DNA of 5,703 bases from Patescibacteria group bacterium. Its GTDB lineage: Bacteria > Patescibacteriota > Saccharimonadia > Saccharimonadales > CAIOMD01. Position numbers and translations under genes: made by a program. Location of the stretch: the NCBI GenBank assembly GCA_025453305.1, contig JALOQO010000041.1, forward strand, positions 1 through 5,703, written 5' to 3'. The notes below the pieces were generated by a model, which saw only the letters and a program-made list of their open reading frames with translations, was not told the DNA's origin and made no database searches. Shown here one piece after another: positions 5,597-5,703 of this stretch (position 1 is the stretch's first letter; each line of letters opens with the position of its first letter).

Positions 5597-5703
5597 ATGA
5601 ATAACCTGCCCGAAACCCCCAAGTGCAACACTTGGGCTTTTTTGTTGGGGTATTGTTTTATACATTTACTATCTCCTTTTGTTTATGCTCAAAGACTTCT
5701 TTG
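5597..5703 (+). CDS. possible near-leaderless gene or leader peptide, cut by the window end
   Basis: An open frame begins at ATG 5597, 9 bases after the -10 box, and is still open at the window edge (35 complete codons). It begins MNNLPETPK and continues with a hydrophobic run from about residue 13 to 31 that ends ...FVYAQ, which could be a signal peptide or a membrane helix. The placement fits the near-leaderless pattern of the other genes. Against it, codons 8-16 fold into an intrinsic terminator. It could be the true start of a secreted or membrane protein, a short translated leader controlling a gene further right, or chance. A rival start is ATG 5685 in another frame, which has a TACTAT at 5667-5672 upstream of it. 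Confidence 0.35.
   Translation, partial: MNNLPETPKCNTWAFLLGYCFIHLLSPFVYAQRLL
5618..5643 (+). terminator. intrinsic terminator or attenuator hairpin
   Basis: CCCAAGTG (5618-5625) and CACTTGGG (5629-5636) form a perfect 8-bp stem around a 3-base CAA loop, followed by C and six T residues (5638-5643). It acts only in the plus direction, since no T-run follows it on the other strand. It is 78 bases past the orn stop and could end the orn transcript. It also lies about 25 bases after the predicted start of the strong promoter, so it could act as an attenuator for whatever lies to the right. Confidence 0.75.

Noticed and set aside
3110..5650. Eleven-base inverted match between CCCCAACAAAA (3110-3120) and TTTTGTTGGGG (5640-5650)
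   Set aside because: The copies are 2.5 kb apart, short, and in different contexts (a coding end and a post-terminator). There is no sign of a mobile element or attachment site.
5525..5665. Minus-strand 46-codon frame with a good AAGGAG seven bases before its ATG
   Set aside because: It overlaps the orn 3' end, the strong plus-strand promoter and the terminator. Its product has no recognisable features, and no other gene here uses a Shine-Dalgarno sequence. The match is probably chance.

Overview
This is a compact, AT-rich (GC in the 30s percent by eye) bacterial stretch with every recognisable gene on the plus strand and gaps of 6 to 163 bases. In order it holds: an NQO-type flavoprotein quinone reductase (43-714), a DUF1361 multi-pass membrane protein (744-1418), arginyl-tRNA synthetase argS (1446-3125), a photolyase/cryptochrome of the deoxyribodipyrimidine-photolyase-related family (3168-4673), a small unrecognised helical protein (4680-4928), oligoribonuclease orn (4998-5540), and a promoter/terminator module that leads into a gene cut by the window edge (5541-5703).

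Organism: the best guess is a candidate-phyla-radiation bacterium, possibly a Saccharibacteria (TM7) relative. This is inference. It rests on the unusual ArgRS active-site wording (HAGH, GDVGLHAAK, KMSSRTG), the very tight packing, and the lack of any usable Shine-Dalgarno sequence ahead of any start. The standard code with TGA as stop or unused fits: the genes end in TAA or TAG and no reading frame is broken by TGA, so a TGA-to-glycine code like that of Gracilibacteria/Absconditabacteria is not indicated.

The genes do not form one pathway. They are a mosaic of housekeeping functions (tRNA charging, turnover of 2-5 nt RNA) and stress functions (quinone detoxification, light-driven DNA repair or light sensing). 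Several genes appear to have their own -10 box placed only 6-12 bases before the start codon. This suggests many short transcripts with almost no 5' leader rather than one operon. The photolyase and the small helical protein are only 6 bases apart and are the best candidates for co-transcription.

The most interesting items are: (1) a photolyase whose closest recognisable family normally carries a four-cysteine [4Fe-4S] site, here apparently erased and shortened; (2) the recurring near-leaderless gene starts; and (3) after orn, a near-consensus promoter followed within about 25 bases of its predicted start by a perfect intrinsic-terminator hairpin that has a possible competing fold. I see no CRISPR array, tRNA, rRNA, insertion sequence or defence cassette.
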